Source: Motacilla alba alba (lineage: Eukaryota > Chordata > Aves > Passeriformes > Motacillidae). From it: DNA of 64,000 nt. Of this stretch, positions 24,701-38,400 are shown one piece after another. The notes under the pieces were generated by a model. It saw only the letters and a list, made by a program, of their open reading frames with translations. It was not told the DNA's origin and did not search any database. The stretch spans positions 52,637,666 through 52,701,665 of the forward strand of contig NC_052018.1 in assembly GCF_015832195.1 (NCBI RefSeq). The letters are read 5' to 3'. The number at the start of each line of letters is the position of its first letter. Positions within the stretch are counted from its first letter, which is position 1. A program made the translations under genes and the position numbers.

Positions 24701-27700
24701 TGTGTTAGTTTTAGAATAAGATCACTGGAGTACCTCCATTCCACAGCTAATCAATATGAAAAGCTCTGAAGCTCTTGGTACATGTTACCAAACAAAGGAA
24801 AGCATCAGTGAAATATCAGCCTGTGATTAAAAATACTTGTAACAAACAAAAACTAAAACATTTGTCTAGAATTAAATGTCAACTTTAATACTCCATGAAT
24901 TAAAGCCTAAATACATTGGCCAAGTAGGTTAAAAGGAGTATCTGTAAGGCATTTTCCCTTCTCTGTGTGACTGACTCTCAAAAACTCTTTAATTTCAGGT
25001 CTATATTTGAACTGTGGGGCCATGGAAAATCTGCAGGGGAGCTCTATGAATCTTTGAAGAACTATCCAACAGACAAGATGGTATAAATATAAAGAATCTG
25101 GATACTGTGGTTCCTTAAGCCCACTGAATCGCGCTGCATCTGTACTAAAGTGTCTTTGCCTTTTTTTTTTCAGCTTCCATATCTACAGTCAGACTCTACT
25201 TACAAAGTACATATTCATACATTTAATAAAACACTGACCCAAGCAGAGAAAATAAAAAAGATTGATGTAAGTAGATGGTTAAGAAATCTTTGTTTAGTTT
25301 AATCTATTCATGTTGTTCTTATTCCATGCTATCAGTACTTTTAAGTTTCTTCAAGATCTTAAGGAAGTTTATGGCTTATGTCTTATCAGGTCTAAATGAG
25401 ATTTTTGTGTCTGAATTAACATTCTCTCAAAATTCATGACTTTTTTTTTTTTCCCTATACTATATGACTGTTTAGGGTATGTACAATGCCAAACAAATAT
25501 CAGTGCTGATTTCAGCCCGGTGTGCTGGGGAAACTGAAGCTTACTTCTTAGAAATATAAGCTTCAAATGGCAAGAGTTAGGTGCTAGATTTTAGGAAAAT
25601 CTGTTACTTGATCTCCTTATTGGTCTTTTATTGTTGCAGAATGTGGAACAAGTGACTTCAGCTGCAAGTTGTGGGTTGTGTGCTGATCTCCTGTTCTTAT
25701 CTGTACTTGTCCTTTCCCCCAACTATATCAGTATTTCATTTAGGAAATATTTCCAAATTACTGGTTTTTTCTGCTCTTCCACATTCTGTTCATTCTATTT
25801 GTTCAATTTACTTTATTTACAGAGTCTGAAATTATCTGTATAAGTAGTAGTTGTTTTTCCCTGTTTGTTCAGTTTTTGTGTACATGAAGTAATGCTAAGT
25901 GTGTAAACTGCTGTAGCTGCACTTCACTGAAACTTCACATCCCGTTATTCATCATTAGTGTTGTTTCTATAACTTGAAAATGGCGTAATTAATATGCACA
26001 GTCAATTTCCTCTGAAGTTGAGTTCTGTTCAGTTAATAAAAGGTGTTATGGCACCCAATTTCTCATCCTTAATCATTTGAGCTATTTTTGTTTAGAAGAA
26101 AGGCATTTCAAAAAAAACAGTGAAAATTGAACTTTTTAGTACTAATATACCATTTCTCACAAGTGAAATTGTGGGGGTTTTTCTGATTTTTTTGTTTGTT
26201 TGGGTGGGTTTTTTCCTTGGGGAGAGGTTACTTATTTAAAAAAAATTGACCCTGTTTATTTTTGACTCTGTTTTTCTTTATTGTATAGGCCCTTGAGTTT
26301 CTACCATTCAAAGGAAAAGTAAATTTAAAGAATCCAGAACATGTATTTTGGATTTTGGAAGATTATGGAATGAACCCAAACGATGTTCCAGAAGAGCCCA
26401 TTCATCTGTATTTTGGTAGATGGGTGCGTGAGCATGTTTGCTTCAGTTCTTGCAAGCTTGTATTTTCAGGAGAGTGTACTTCAGTTTAAATGTAAAAAGT
26501 GTTTTGACTTTTAATAGAAGCAGAACATACCATTGTCTGATTTTGTCATTGCATAATACTCTGAAGCAAGTCTTGGGAGTCCTTACGGTGACTAGGAAAA
26601 AGTGGCTTTACTGAACAATTTAGAGGTGGAAAATAATGAAGTTGTATCTGGAAACACACCTTTGTCTTGGCATCCGCTGAGAGGACTCAGCCCAGCAGTG
26701 AGACTGCACAGCTGGGGTGGTGTGTTACATTTTTTTGGACCTAGCTGCAGCTGAAGGCACCTGTTTCAAACAGACAGAAAGATGGACAGAACTGTAGATG
26801 GCTTGTGGCCCTGCTGAGCGGCATCAGCCTCACTGGAGCACTCTGTAAGTGCTTCAGGTGATCCTGGCAGGCACCTCTGTGGAAGGTGCAGACTGATCCC
26901 TGAGGCTTTGGACATCAGTGAGCCCAGCCCCCAGGCAGGCACCTGCCCAAGGGAGCCCCGACAGTGCAGAAGGAACCAAGTACAAAAACTGTCTGGAGCC
27001 TGTCATCTGTGGCCTTCACTACAAATGTTCTTGCCTGCTGGCCATATGCACTCTAGACCTGCTGCATTATTAGGGCATCCTGAGGAAATCTGATCTGGTC
27101 TTTTATGTTTTTGTGAGGGAAAAGTGGTTCCTCAAAGGATATCTCCCAGAATGGCACTAGCCACTGGTGGGAATATGTGCTTGCAGTGTCCTGGGTCAAG
27201 GGCAGCTGAAAGGAGGGAGAACAGCTGCAATGGTTGTGCAGCTGTAGTCAGTGGCTTGTGTTACGGGGAAGTTGGAGATTCAAGTGATCTGTTGGGGCCT
27301 GTGAATATTCTCCATGCCTGTAATTGATGTGTGAGCACCATGGGTTGTGGTAATGCTGCAAAAACATTGCAGCTGTTGTCATCTGTGCTGAATTCCTGAA
27401 GTGTTTAAAAGTGAGTAAACCAACCTGAAAAAATAGGCAGGTGTATTTTGTTAACCCAGTAAGACTGATGCTGAGCAGAGATGGGGGATAGTGTTGGATA
27501 GTGTTTGAATGTGTTTTGTTTCGGATTGCTTTGGTCTTCTCCAATGTACTTTGGAAGTCTGATGTAAAAATGCCAGCATTTGGTCTTTGTTTGCTTTTCC
27601 CTCAAATTCTCACCTGTCAGTGCTATCCTAAATTTAGATTTTGAGTGGGACAGAAATGCTAGTGAGGAAAGAAATTCTGTCTGACCTTAAGCATCCATGT

Positions 27701-30700
27701 GTGTGCATGCATGTCTTAAAGTGCATGCCTAATCCTCATATTTTTGAAATCCTTTTAACTCTGAATTGCCAGGAATTGTTTTTCTGATGTTTAGAATAAT
27801 AGAAAAGTTACTCTAATTGTAATTTCTTAGAAAGGATTTTCTCTGTAAAATGTTTGTACATTTTGAACCTCTGTCTTGAAGAACTTACCCAGGTGTTGAA
27901 CCAAGATATCTGTTGCTCTGTCATATTTTCAGACGTCAGAAAGCAAGGTGATGTGTTATGAAGTGAAGTTACCTGGTTTTGGATGGTGTCACTAAAGCAC
28001 GTCTGTTAGTGTGTCTGTTTATATCTTGTACCCAGGATCTGACAGGGGTTTTAAATGTTTCAACAGATTGCAGATGGCCAAAGAGAACTCATTGAATCCT
28101 ACAGTGTAAAGAAGAGACACTTTATTGGAAATACGAGCATGGATGCCTGCCTCTCTTTCATCATGGCAAACCATGGGAGAGTAAAACCCAATGACATTGT
28201 ATTTGATCCATTTGTTGGAACAGGTATATACTCTTCTACCTGATGTCATGACTTCTGGTGCTCAACAAATATTTGAGATGATACCAAAGGCAAAATGGTG
28301 TTTATAAAAATATGGTTTGTTAACCTGAAAGGGATTTGGGAGGAAGGAGACCAAATTCCAAAGATGTAAACAGTTTATTTTGTGCTTTTAAAAGGTCTGT
28401 CTTGTTGTGTTTTATGCCATGTGGTCTAAACACCCATCCATGTGTGTCATGGACTGCTTAAGATCAAAGTGACCAAGAATTGGAATTTGGCTAAGCACTT
28501 GCTGCACTCACTTTCAGGACATTACAAAGCAGCATTTTAGAGCTGGCTCTTTAGGGGAGTGCTGAGGGCATTTCTGCTCATACAACACAACAGAGCAATA
28601 GTGAGGACATGGCAGCATTCCATGGGGAACACCTTGTTGTGCCGTTACAGCCTGTGTTCAGAATATTACTGCTCACACAAGGTACCCCTCCCTGGCGGAG
28701 CTTTCCTTACCTTAGCCAGGAGGGGGAGCTTTTATTCCACGTATTGCTGTGTGTGGCGCAGAAGTACTTTTTCTTTGCCTCTGGGAAACTCGGCTGTATG
28801 TGAAATAGCTGATCTATTGTGTCAGCTTGTGCCATATAATTATAGCAGAGTATATTGTGTTAAGCTACCTATAGTAGTTTCTTCAAAAATGTAGCAAAGG
28901 CTGTGTTTCTGTCCTAAAATCAAATCATAGAGTATCCAGAGTTAAAGAGAGCCCATAAGGATCATCAGAGTCCAATTCCTGGTCCTGCGCAGAACCATCC
29001 CCAAGAGTCACACCATGTGCCTGAGAGCATTGTCTAAATGTTTCTTGAACTCTGTCAGGCTGTGACCACTTCCCTTGGGAGCCCATTCCAGTGTCCAACC
29101 ACCTCTGGATATTATTTTTTTAATATTCAACCTAAAATTTCCCAGACACAGCTTCAGGCCATTCCCTTGGGTCCTGTCACTGGTCACCACAGAGCAGAGA
29201 TCAGTGCCTGCCCCTCCTCTTTCCCCAGCAAGCAAGCTGTAAATTGTACTGCGGTCTCCCCTCAGTCTCCTCCAGGCTGAACAGACCAAGTGACCTCAGC
29301 TGCTCCCCATAAGGCTTCCCCTCAAGGCCCTTCACCATCTTTGTTGCTCTCCTTTGCACACTCTCTTATGGCTTAATCTCTTTTTTATATTGTGGCACCC
29401 AAAACTGCCCCCAGCACTCGAGGTGAGGCCTCCCCAGTGCAGAGCAGAGCAGGACAGTCCCCTCCCTTGCCCAGCTGCAATGCTGTGCCTGATGCCCCCC
29501 AGGACACACTTGGCCCTCCTGGCTGCCAGGGTGCTGCTGACATGCTCAGCTTGCTGAACTTTAGTCAAGGTGACCGCATGTGAAATGCATAGATTTAAAA
29601 ATACTTATATAAATACTTATAAATACTTAAAAATATTTATATAAATGGAAAGATGAAGAAAAATCTCTGCAGAGAAGTTAGGGAGAGAGAAGACTACACT
29701 AGTAGGATAAATTCTTATTAGCATGTGTCTTCTCTGTGCCATAGAAAAAGAGCATGGATATGATATTTGCAGAAACAGAAGGGTTTGGTGAACTCTGTTT
29801 TTGTCTTCAATTTTATTCTTATAGGACCTGATTTTTTTAATGCTTAATAATATCTTAAGAAATTTTCTCCTTTTTCTTGTGCTCGTCCTTTGAAAGGTTC
29901 AGGAAATCCCTTTGCAGTTGGTTCCCTTTACCTCTTTGCAGTTGGTTTCATTTTGGCATCTGTGGCTTTTTGTCTTACAAAACCTAACTTAAATCACAAA
30001 ATACAGTCTCTGAGAGCATTCTTTCTCTTGGGAGTGAAAATTGAAGAAAAAAAATAAAAAAGGAAGGGTAAAGACAGAAGAAAAGAAATCACATAAAAAT
30101 GATGAAGTCATAGAAATTCAAGATAAATGTTGTGTTGCAGTTCAGACATATACATAATTCATATACATGCATATGTTCATATGCATTCATATATGTAACA
30201 TATACAGAATTCTCCCCAAATTGCCTAGTAGTTTGAATTGCAATTTTAATTTTTTTTTGTTAGACTTTTGTAATATGAAGGGTAGAGATTAAAGGGGACA
30301 CTGGAGATACTGGGTGGCATGCCATTTGTCAGTAGAGTGTATTTATGACTAAATAACAGTGGCTTTTGCACTTATTTCTTTTGAGGAAACCCCAGGAATT
30401 TCAGTTGTCTTTTAAGGACTTCAGAAGATTTTGAGTTTGTCAGTGCAACAGTGCCCTGTCACTGGAGTTTCTGGGAAGTGGTTTGGAGTTGAGAGTGATG
30501 CAGTAATTTTGAGCTGATGGTTTTGGAAAAATATATACTCAGGATCTGAGGAGCATTCTGAAGAACTGCACTTCAGATTTCTTTATTAGTGCAGCTTTGT
30601 TACCTGGCTGTGTTTCTGTCTGCTTTTTCACACTGAAAAAATGAAGAGTAAGCCTATAGAAAGCCAAACCAGAATGGCCTTGCAAAATGGTTCTTGTTAG

Positions 30701-33700
30701 TTGCAAACAAACTGGTTTTTGCTGCATAACCCAGACCATAAGTCTTTCACATTTGTATAAGAATGGACAATTGGCAGTTTTCCTTGGACTATGAAGTGCT
30801 CTTTGACCAGGCTGGCTTTTAGAAGACTTTATTCCCCTTTTTATTGTTGAGCAGAATTAGAATGGCCCATGACTGTGTTTTTATCTTCCATCCATGTTTA
30901 GATAGTCTCTCCTCAGCACTGGGCGGAAGGAAGCCTGGAAGCTTCTAGAAGAATAAATCAAGTCTTTTACCTGAATATTTTGTGCTTCCCTAGACAGTCA
31001 GTTCAGGTTATCTCAGCAATCTTATTGATTGTTCTTTTGGAAGATATTTGTGATACTGCATAGTTGTAAATGACGGGCTGTTGTTCTTTGACATCCTGGA
31101 GGACCAGACCTTGTCTGGTGCTGAAGAGGTGGAGAACAGTGTGTGGTAGAAAGGCATGAAGCTCCGTGCTATCATCATTCTGCTACATGTCACCAGGGAC
31201 AGAGCGATTCCCTGATTAACCCTTTGTATGTGTCTGTTTCATATACTGATCAAAGGGCTGGCCATGTAAGAGTGTGTAAGTATCTGTGCACCTTATGCGT
31301 GAGCACAATTGAATTAGTACAAGCTGAGATTTATTAAAAGCTGTAAATTCATTATTTCCAAGCTTCTTTTTTTGCCTGCGATTAAAAATATTCTTAGATG
31401 GGCAAAGGACTCTCTTCTTACTTTTTTTGTAGGACTGGGTGGTATGCCATACTTGGGGTCAGGGCTAGCTAAATTTGTCTTGACCCTCTGGATGTACTGC
31501 CCATCTGTTCTGAGGGATTGCAGCCAAGAAGGGAAATGGGTGATTCCTTTGGGGTGAGTAACCTTGTTTTTCCCTGATCCATTTCACAAGAAAGAGCAGA
31601 GGAATATTAAAAGTTTTTTTGTTCTTGCTCACCTTTGGTTTTGGTAGAATTCATTACCATATGGTGCAGAAGTTTTCTGATGCACACAGGGCACATTAGG
31701 GATTTGCTGGTGCACAGTAGGTGGCTCAGGACAATGCAGCCACCTGAGATGCCTCTTCCCACACTCCTGGTGAATGGGAGAACTGGTGTCACCCCCCCAG
31801 CCAGCTTGCAAATTGTCAGCCCTTCATCCTGTAGCAGTCATCCCCTTTATTTAGCAGGACTGTTGACATCAGTGGGGTTTACAGCCTTGTTCTCAGTTCT
31901 GTTCTGTTCTAAACCATTCTGGTAGCCACAGACCTCTTTATTAATAACTTGACCACACAGGTATCTGTTAATCTCCTGCAGTCTGTCCGTTGTTTCATTT
32001 GGAAGCCGTTAAAGAATTAATGTAACTTTTTGTTTTCTGTGGGCTGTTCAGCTGTTATCAGTAGGGCAGTTCAGTATCAAGGGGGAGTCACACTTTTTTT
32101 TGGTATGGTGTTCTTTTCTGTTTTTATTAGGAAGGGGTGTTGCAATAGCAGTAATTAAAAAAACTGGCTTTATTACAAAATAAGTATGTTGGTAAAACTA
32201 CTGACAGAGTAGGCAGCCTACTCACAGACCAACACATTTGCATGTAGTTTACACACTTGAAAACGATTGCAAAAATGTTTTTGATATTTATGTTTACATT
32301 GGAGATATTTACATTTGTAAGGCTCTTGACCATTGTTTCTTACAACATGGCAACAGCCACATTGTAGAAGTTTGATTTTTAGACAGCGTTAAAGTAACTG
32401 CCTTTGAGAACAGACACAGTAGAACTGCCATTTGTTTGGTGATGATTTTTCCAATTGTTTGACAACAGTTTGAAATTCTGCTCCTTGCAAAGCAGAATCA
32501 AAAGTTTTGGTTCATGTCATGATTAAAGGATCTTACTGCTTAAAATACAGAAAGCCATAAACAAAACTCCTGAACAATCTCCAGAGATGAGGAGTGACAC
32601 AGGGCATAGCAAGATAAGGAAAACCATGTAGACCAGACAAAGGACTTAGTGTTATTATATCTGATTATAATTACATAGTGATTCTAACTGGTTGATAGTT
32701 CTACTTCTTTTTTTAGTGTTTGTTTTGGTATTTTTTTTCTTTTCCTTGGGTCTTTTCCTTGGTGTGCTGCTGCTCTAGGCTCCTGACGTTCCTGAGGAAA
32801 AAATCCTAACGCAGGTGACATTTATGACAGAAGTTTATACTTTGCCTTTTTTCTCCCCTGTCTAGGTGGCCTTCTAATCTCCTCAGCACATTTTGGGGCA
32901 TATGTGTGTGGTACTGATATAGATTACAACACAATCCATGGATTAGGTATGTTACATATTTCAAAGCCACTGAAATCTTACCCTCTGTAATTTAAGAAGA
33001 CTGATGGTAGCAGATGATACTTAGTGGATTTTAAAGCAGCATTAATCTTTGCAGGATTTATTTGGTCGTGCTTAGTTTTAGTCTCCAATTTACATCTACA
33101 CTAGTTAAGATATTATCTTACTTTTAAGCTGGAAATATTTTTGAAAAAGAGTAATGAAGACCAAAACAAAGTTCCAAATAATCATTACCACAGCTGTGTG
33201 CTCTTTTAACCTATGATGTAGGAAGCTCTTCAAAACCTAAGCCAGGAACCCTCATCTCATTGTTACTTCTGTGCAAATCTGCAAATTATATTTGACCTAG
33301 TAGACAGGTTAGTGAGTGGTGGATGGAGAGAGCATCTTGCAAACCAGCATTTTTGTAAATGTGTTCTTTGACACCCTGTGCAGATGGTGCAGCAGAACTT
33401 TTCTAATGTATTTTCATTTTTTGTTACTACTTGTGAAGTTTATTGTGAGTACTTTTGACAGGTTATTTTGGTGACATTTGATTATTTTCCTTTAATTTAA
33501 ATGGTAGAGTATATGAAAGCTGTTCTTACTGAATAGTTTCTTGTTGAGTATGCTTTTTTTTCCCCTTTCCATTCCCCTTCCCCTCCCAGGCAAGGCAAGC
33601 AGAAAGAACCAGAAATGGAGAGGGCCAGATGAAAATATCAGAGCTAATCTCCGACAGTATGGTTTAGAGAAATACTACCTCGATGCACTCGTTGCTGATT

Positions 33701-35393
33701 TTTCAAGACCAATATGGAGAAAAGGGATGTTGTTTGATGCAATCATTACTGACCGTAAGTTTGTTACTGCTTTTAGTTGCCCAATAACAGTGACTAAAAC
33801 ATTATTGCCTATGTACATTGATTAAATGCCTGGACGAGTGCTCAGGCCTGCAGCTTCCATGTTTCCAAAGATGAATGTCAAGAGCAGCACTATGGAAATT
33901 GCATCTGCATTTGACATCTCTGCATTTATTTTAAGGACAGTTGTTAACGTGTAACAAAGCTGACAGTGACACTTCTTCCCATGGAGAGAATGTTATGTTC
34001 ACCAGCAGAAATCAATGTGGCTGAAAATCATCCTTTGAAGAAGTCTCCTTCAGTAAAAGCATGGCATGATTGATGCATAGAGACTTCTTACCAGAAAGGT
34101 CTGTGTTGCTGTTGGCAGCACGTTGGAGTCTGCCATGCATCTCTGATGGACTTTGGGAGACTTGTGTTAAGTGCTTAATGTGATGCGTCCAAAGAGAAAT
34201 TTTAATGTGTTTCCAATACACTTAGCTACTGGAAGCAGGAGCAGTTTGAAAGGATGCTCTGCTCTTTCATAAACACCTTTATTTACTAGACACTATTTGT
34301 CTTGTATGAGAGGGAAAAGAAATCAAGGGGATAAATGAAGACCTTGATACAGCAATTTCTGATCTCAAGTGCTGGCTTCTACAATGACACACTCATATTA
34401 ATTAGGAATAGGAAGTGGGAATTTTTTTTTTTGTGGGCTGCTTGCTAATTTTCATTTGGCCTGTTTGGCAACAAGACAGTGTAGAATATTAACATGGACT
34501 TAAAACTGAGTTGTAAAACTTCTGCAGTGGTTACATTGGTGCTTCTGTGATGCTGAAACAAGTCTCACAAATTCAGATTTTTTGAACATGAAGTAAGTAT
34601 GTTATGCTATTAGAAATGTGCAAAAAATGTATGAGAAAAAACCTTCTCTGGTTCTTATGTGTGAGAATTACCATTTGTGTAATGTGCTGACAAGAAATTC
34701 TGATATACTTAATTTCATTTTGAAAAAGGTTAGTTAAGTGCTATAGGGGACATATTCATGTCTGTCAAACAAAAAAGGATGGGATTCTTTATCACATGTT
34801 GGAAATCTAAGGAGTATCTTTTGAGAAAAAACACAGCATTGTCCTTCGTCATGTAGTAGACGTGTAGGCTGCCAGCTCTTACAGCTGAAGGGATTTCCTC
34901 GAACCAGTTTTAAAAGAACTTTTTGGACCAAGAAGCTTTCAACAATCTTGAAGAAATTTCCCTTACTGACTTCTACTTCGTAAAAGCTTTCCATTTTTTA
35001 ACCTTGTATAAGTCACAGTTTGTGCATTATTGTATATGTATGGTGTAATTTTGTGTTATTTGGACAAAGTGTGAGGCTCTCATCTATGCTTTTTGCTTTT
35101 GCTTTGCCTAGCACCATATGGTATCAGAGAAGCTCCTCGCAGAATGGGATCACAAAAGGAAACCATTAAATCAGTTGAAAGAAGGTAGGGAAACTGTCTT
35201 GTCTGTTATAAATATAAATATCTTAATGGAAACCCAGTTGCAGTTTTAGAATATTTGTTACTTCTTGGTTGGCTGTCATAAGTTAAAAAATGGTAGCAAT
35301 TATAATTAAAGAAGAAAAACCCTTTTTGTTCTGTTTGCAAAACCACTACGTCACTTCCTGAAACCTTCTTGGTTTTGTTTTCCCTCATCCTTT

Positions 35394-35426
<33 letters not shown>

Positions 35427-38400
35427 CAGATTTTGAATCCTATTTCTCACCTCTTTGAGCCACCATTAGCATGTATTTCCAGAAAAGTTGTTTGGTCCCT
35501 GCAGGCTGCAAAATCACTAAAATGGAATACCTGTAATTTTACCTTCAACTTTTTCTTTTGCATTTTCCACGGCTCCTTTCTTTTCAGAGATGTCCTATGG
35601 CTTCTCCACTGCCTGGCATTCCTTGCCTTCTGACTTTAATTCCTTTAGAAAGATGCAAAATAACTATTGCCAGGATACCTGTGGTTCTTTAGACTCATCT
35701 TTAATACATGTGGAAGTCAAAGAGACGGGGAACTTGAGAAGTTGTATTCCTCATAGTAGAAGCTGTACTCCTAGATTGTCTTAGGTGTCTTTGCAAAGCT
35801 CAGAAAGTGCTTTTGTGGCTTAGTGTATTTTTTTAATTGCTATTATTAAAAATTTAGGTTTTACCTGTGCTCCTGTTTGCTTACACTTGTATGTTTTTTG
35901 TTCAGCGCAGAAAATCACTTCTTTGTTTCATCCAGTTACCATCTAAGTGACATCTTTTTTGACCTCTTGAAGTTTGGGGCGGAATATCTGGTGATGGGAG
36001 GAAGATTGGTTTACTGGCTGCCCATATACAGGCCTGAGTATGTACTGTTGAATTCTGCTTTGTTGTGTGTCAGAATGGATGCTGCATTCTCTCTGTGCTT
36101 TCCTTTGGGACATAATACCAGCACTTAAGAGTAATGCCCAGACTTTGTATTTTAAAACCTTGTATGAGGGAGACCACATTTTGTAACGGAGCTTTTGAAT
36201 GGAGATAATTCCTGACTGTTACCAAACATATCATTGTAAATGCGTGTCCAGTGCGTTGAGGTTTAAGCTTAAAAAGTTAGACTTTCAAGGTGCAGGTAGA
36301 GCTCTAAGACAGTAGAAGCAAGGCTAGTATTAGTATGTGTTTCTGCTAAAGTAGTTGATAGAGATGTGCAAAAATTATCCTTGGTTCTTTGGGTTTGGCA
36401 CTACTGATTTAGCTTTCTTCTGAGAAATAAAAGTCAAGTGACCAAGAGATGGCAGTGAGAGGCAGGAGCATCTGAGAGCAGCAGCCTTGTTAGGGACGAG
36501 AGAGGCCAGCAGAGACTGCAGGATCTGTCTGCTCAGGAGTGCAGCCTGGAATCAGGGCTGAGTGCATAAGGAAAACCAGCTATTTGCATGCCTTATTTCA
36601 GCATCTCTTAGATTAAGTTTGAGGAGGTTTTTTGGTTTGTTTTTGTAAAGATTTTTTACTGTAAAGTGAGGAGTTGATGTACAGTAGCTGTTTCAAGGTG
36701 TCCTTCAGATAGAGATTTGCTCTGAAGGTAGTTTCTACAGAGTCTTGTATTTCTATGTACAGTCAAACTATACTGTTATATAAAGTGGTGGTTGTCCCTG
36801 GTTTCACCATGGAAATGGCTTGTGATAGTCCTGTAGATCTCATGCTGTTTTGCAAATTTGGAAATCGAAAGGAGCCATTTCTTTTACATGCTTCTGTAAC
36901 AGGAGAGTGCACTTAGTAGTTTGTATTTTTTAATAAATGATAAAATAGGTATTTTAGGCTTTTTTTCTCATAAGACATTTCACAGACAAAGCAATGAATG
37001 CCATTCATAGTATTATAGCTAATTTTCATGGAATTACTGAATTTATTTTGTTCATCAAGATACCAGTGTTTTTCTTTCTGCTCATTGAACTTTGGTGGAA
37101 GCATGCTTCCTCACTACAGCAGTGTAAAGTGTTTTGCTTCAGATAACTTGGGAACTGCATATTTGGGATCAACTTTAGTCGCTGTTTTGGGGAGGTCTAG
37201 TTGAGATGACTTTTTAAAAGTGAATTTGTACATCATACTATTACTTGAAATAATAAAGTTGCTAGAATTAGCATAGAATAGTAGGATAGTCACTTTATTT
37301 TCAGCTGTAATAATGAACATGGGGCATTAAAGCAATTAAGTGGGGAGAAGATAGTTTCTACTAACATGTTGCATTATCAAATATCCCTTGGCAACACCTG
37401 CCTTGAGTTTCATTTTTTGAGATCTTTGTATATTACTTTTAATTAAGGCCAAAACTATTGGATTGGAAGTCTTTTAAAATCATTGCTTGCGTATTTCTTA
37501 CTTGACAGGTTTCTGAGTTTTACCTGAAAGAATGTAGAAATACATTCATTAATGCTAACAGAAAAGGCTTTTTAACAAAGTGATAGTGATCTCTCCCTCT
37601 TCAAGATAGCATCTCACTCCAGAGTTTACTCTTTCAGTCAGACATTGAAATCATTGTTGAGTCTAAATTCTTCTAATTCCATTAAAGTCAGCCTCCTGTA
37701 TGATTATTGAGAGAAACTTTTAAAATATTGTGGCCAGGTGCCTACCTTTGTAAAAGAAAGACAGCTTGGTGGTACTGGATGTATCTAAAATCTTGTGTAA
37801 TAAAAAAAGCAGTTGAGAATTAATTTAATTATTCTTTGCCAAAAGCATGTTCTGACTTCACCTAGCCAAAGCAGATACTTATTTCTACATAAAAAGTAAC
37901 TGAAAGGTAGTTTTATGGTCTGGAAATTTTGGAGGAAAGCAAAGAGGCAGTACTGTTTGGGTTTTTTTCTTATTTGCAGATCTGTATTTGGGATTGAGTT
38001 ACTTGTTACTTGTAACAGCTCTCTGTTATCTTAAGAAATGCCAAGTTTTCCACCAGCACCTAGACAGATCCTATTTTAATCCAGACAAACACCTTTACTT
38101 TCATTTAGAAAATCCATCTCTTTACAGGAAAAATGTAAAGCTCCTCCTTTGTACCTTTTAAATTCAAGTCATAGGTATTAAGTTGTTCAGTTCAGTGTTT
38201 CAATGTCTGACTTCTCTTAACCCCCAAACACCAGAAAGTCATAGGAGCAGGTGTTTTGTACAAAATCATACCTAACAATACCAGAACCCATTTTCTGTGT
38301 TATCTTTTCATAACTATTACATGAAAGCTTATTACAAAATGTAGGAATAAATGGCTGATCTATGTTTCAGTATATAGGACAGATATCTCATATTTATCAT

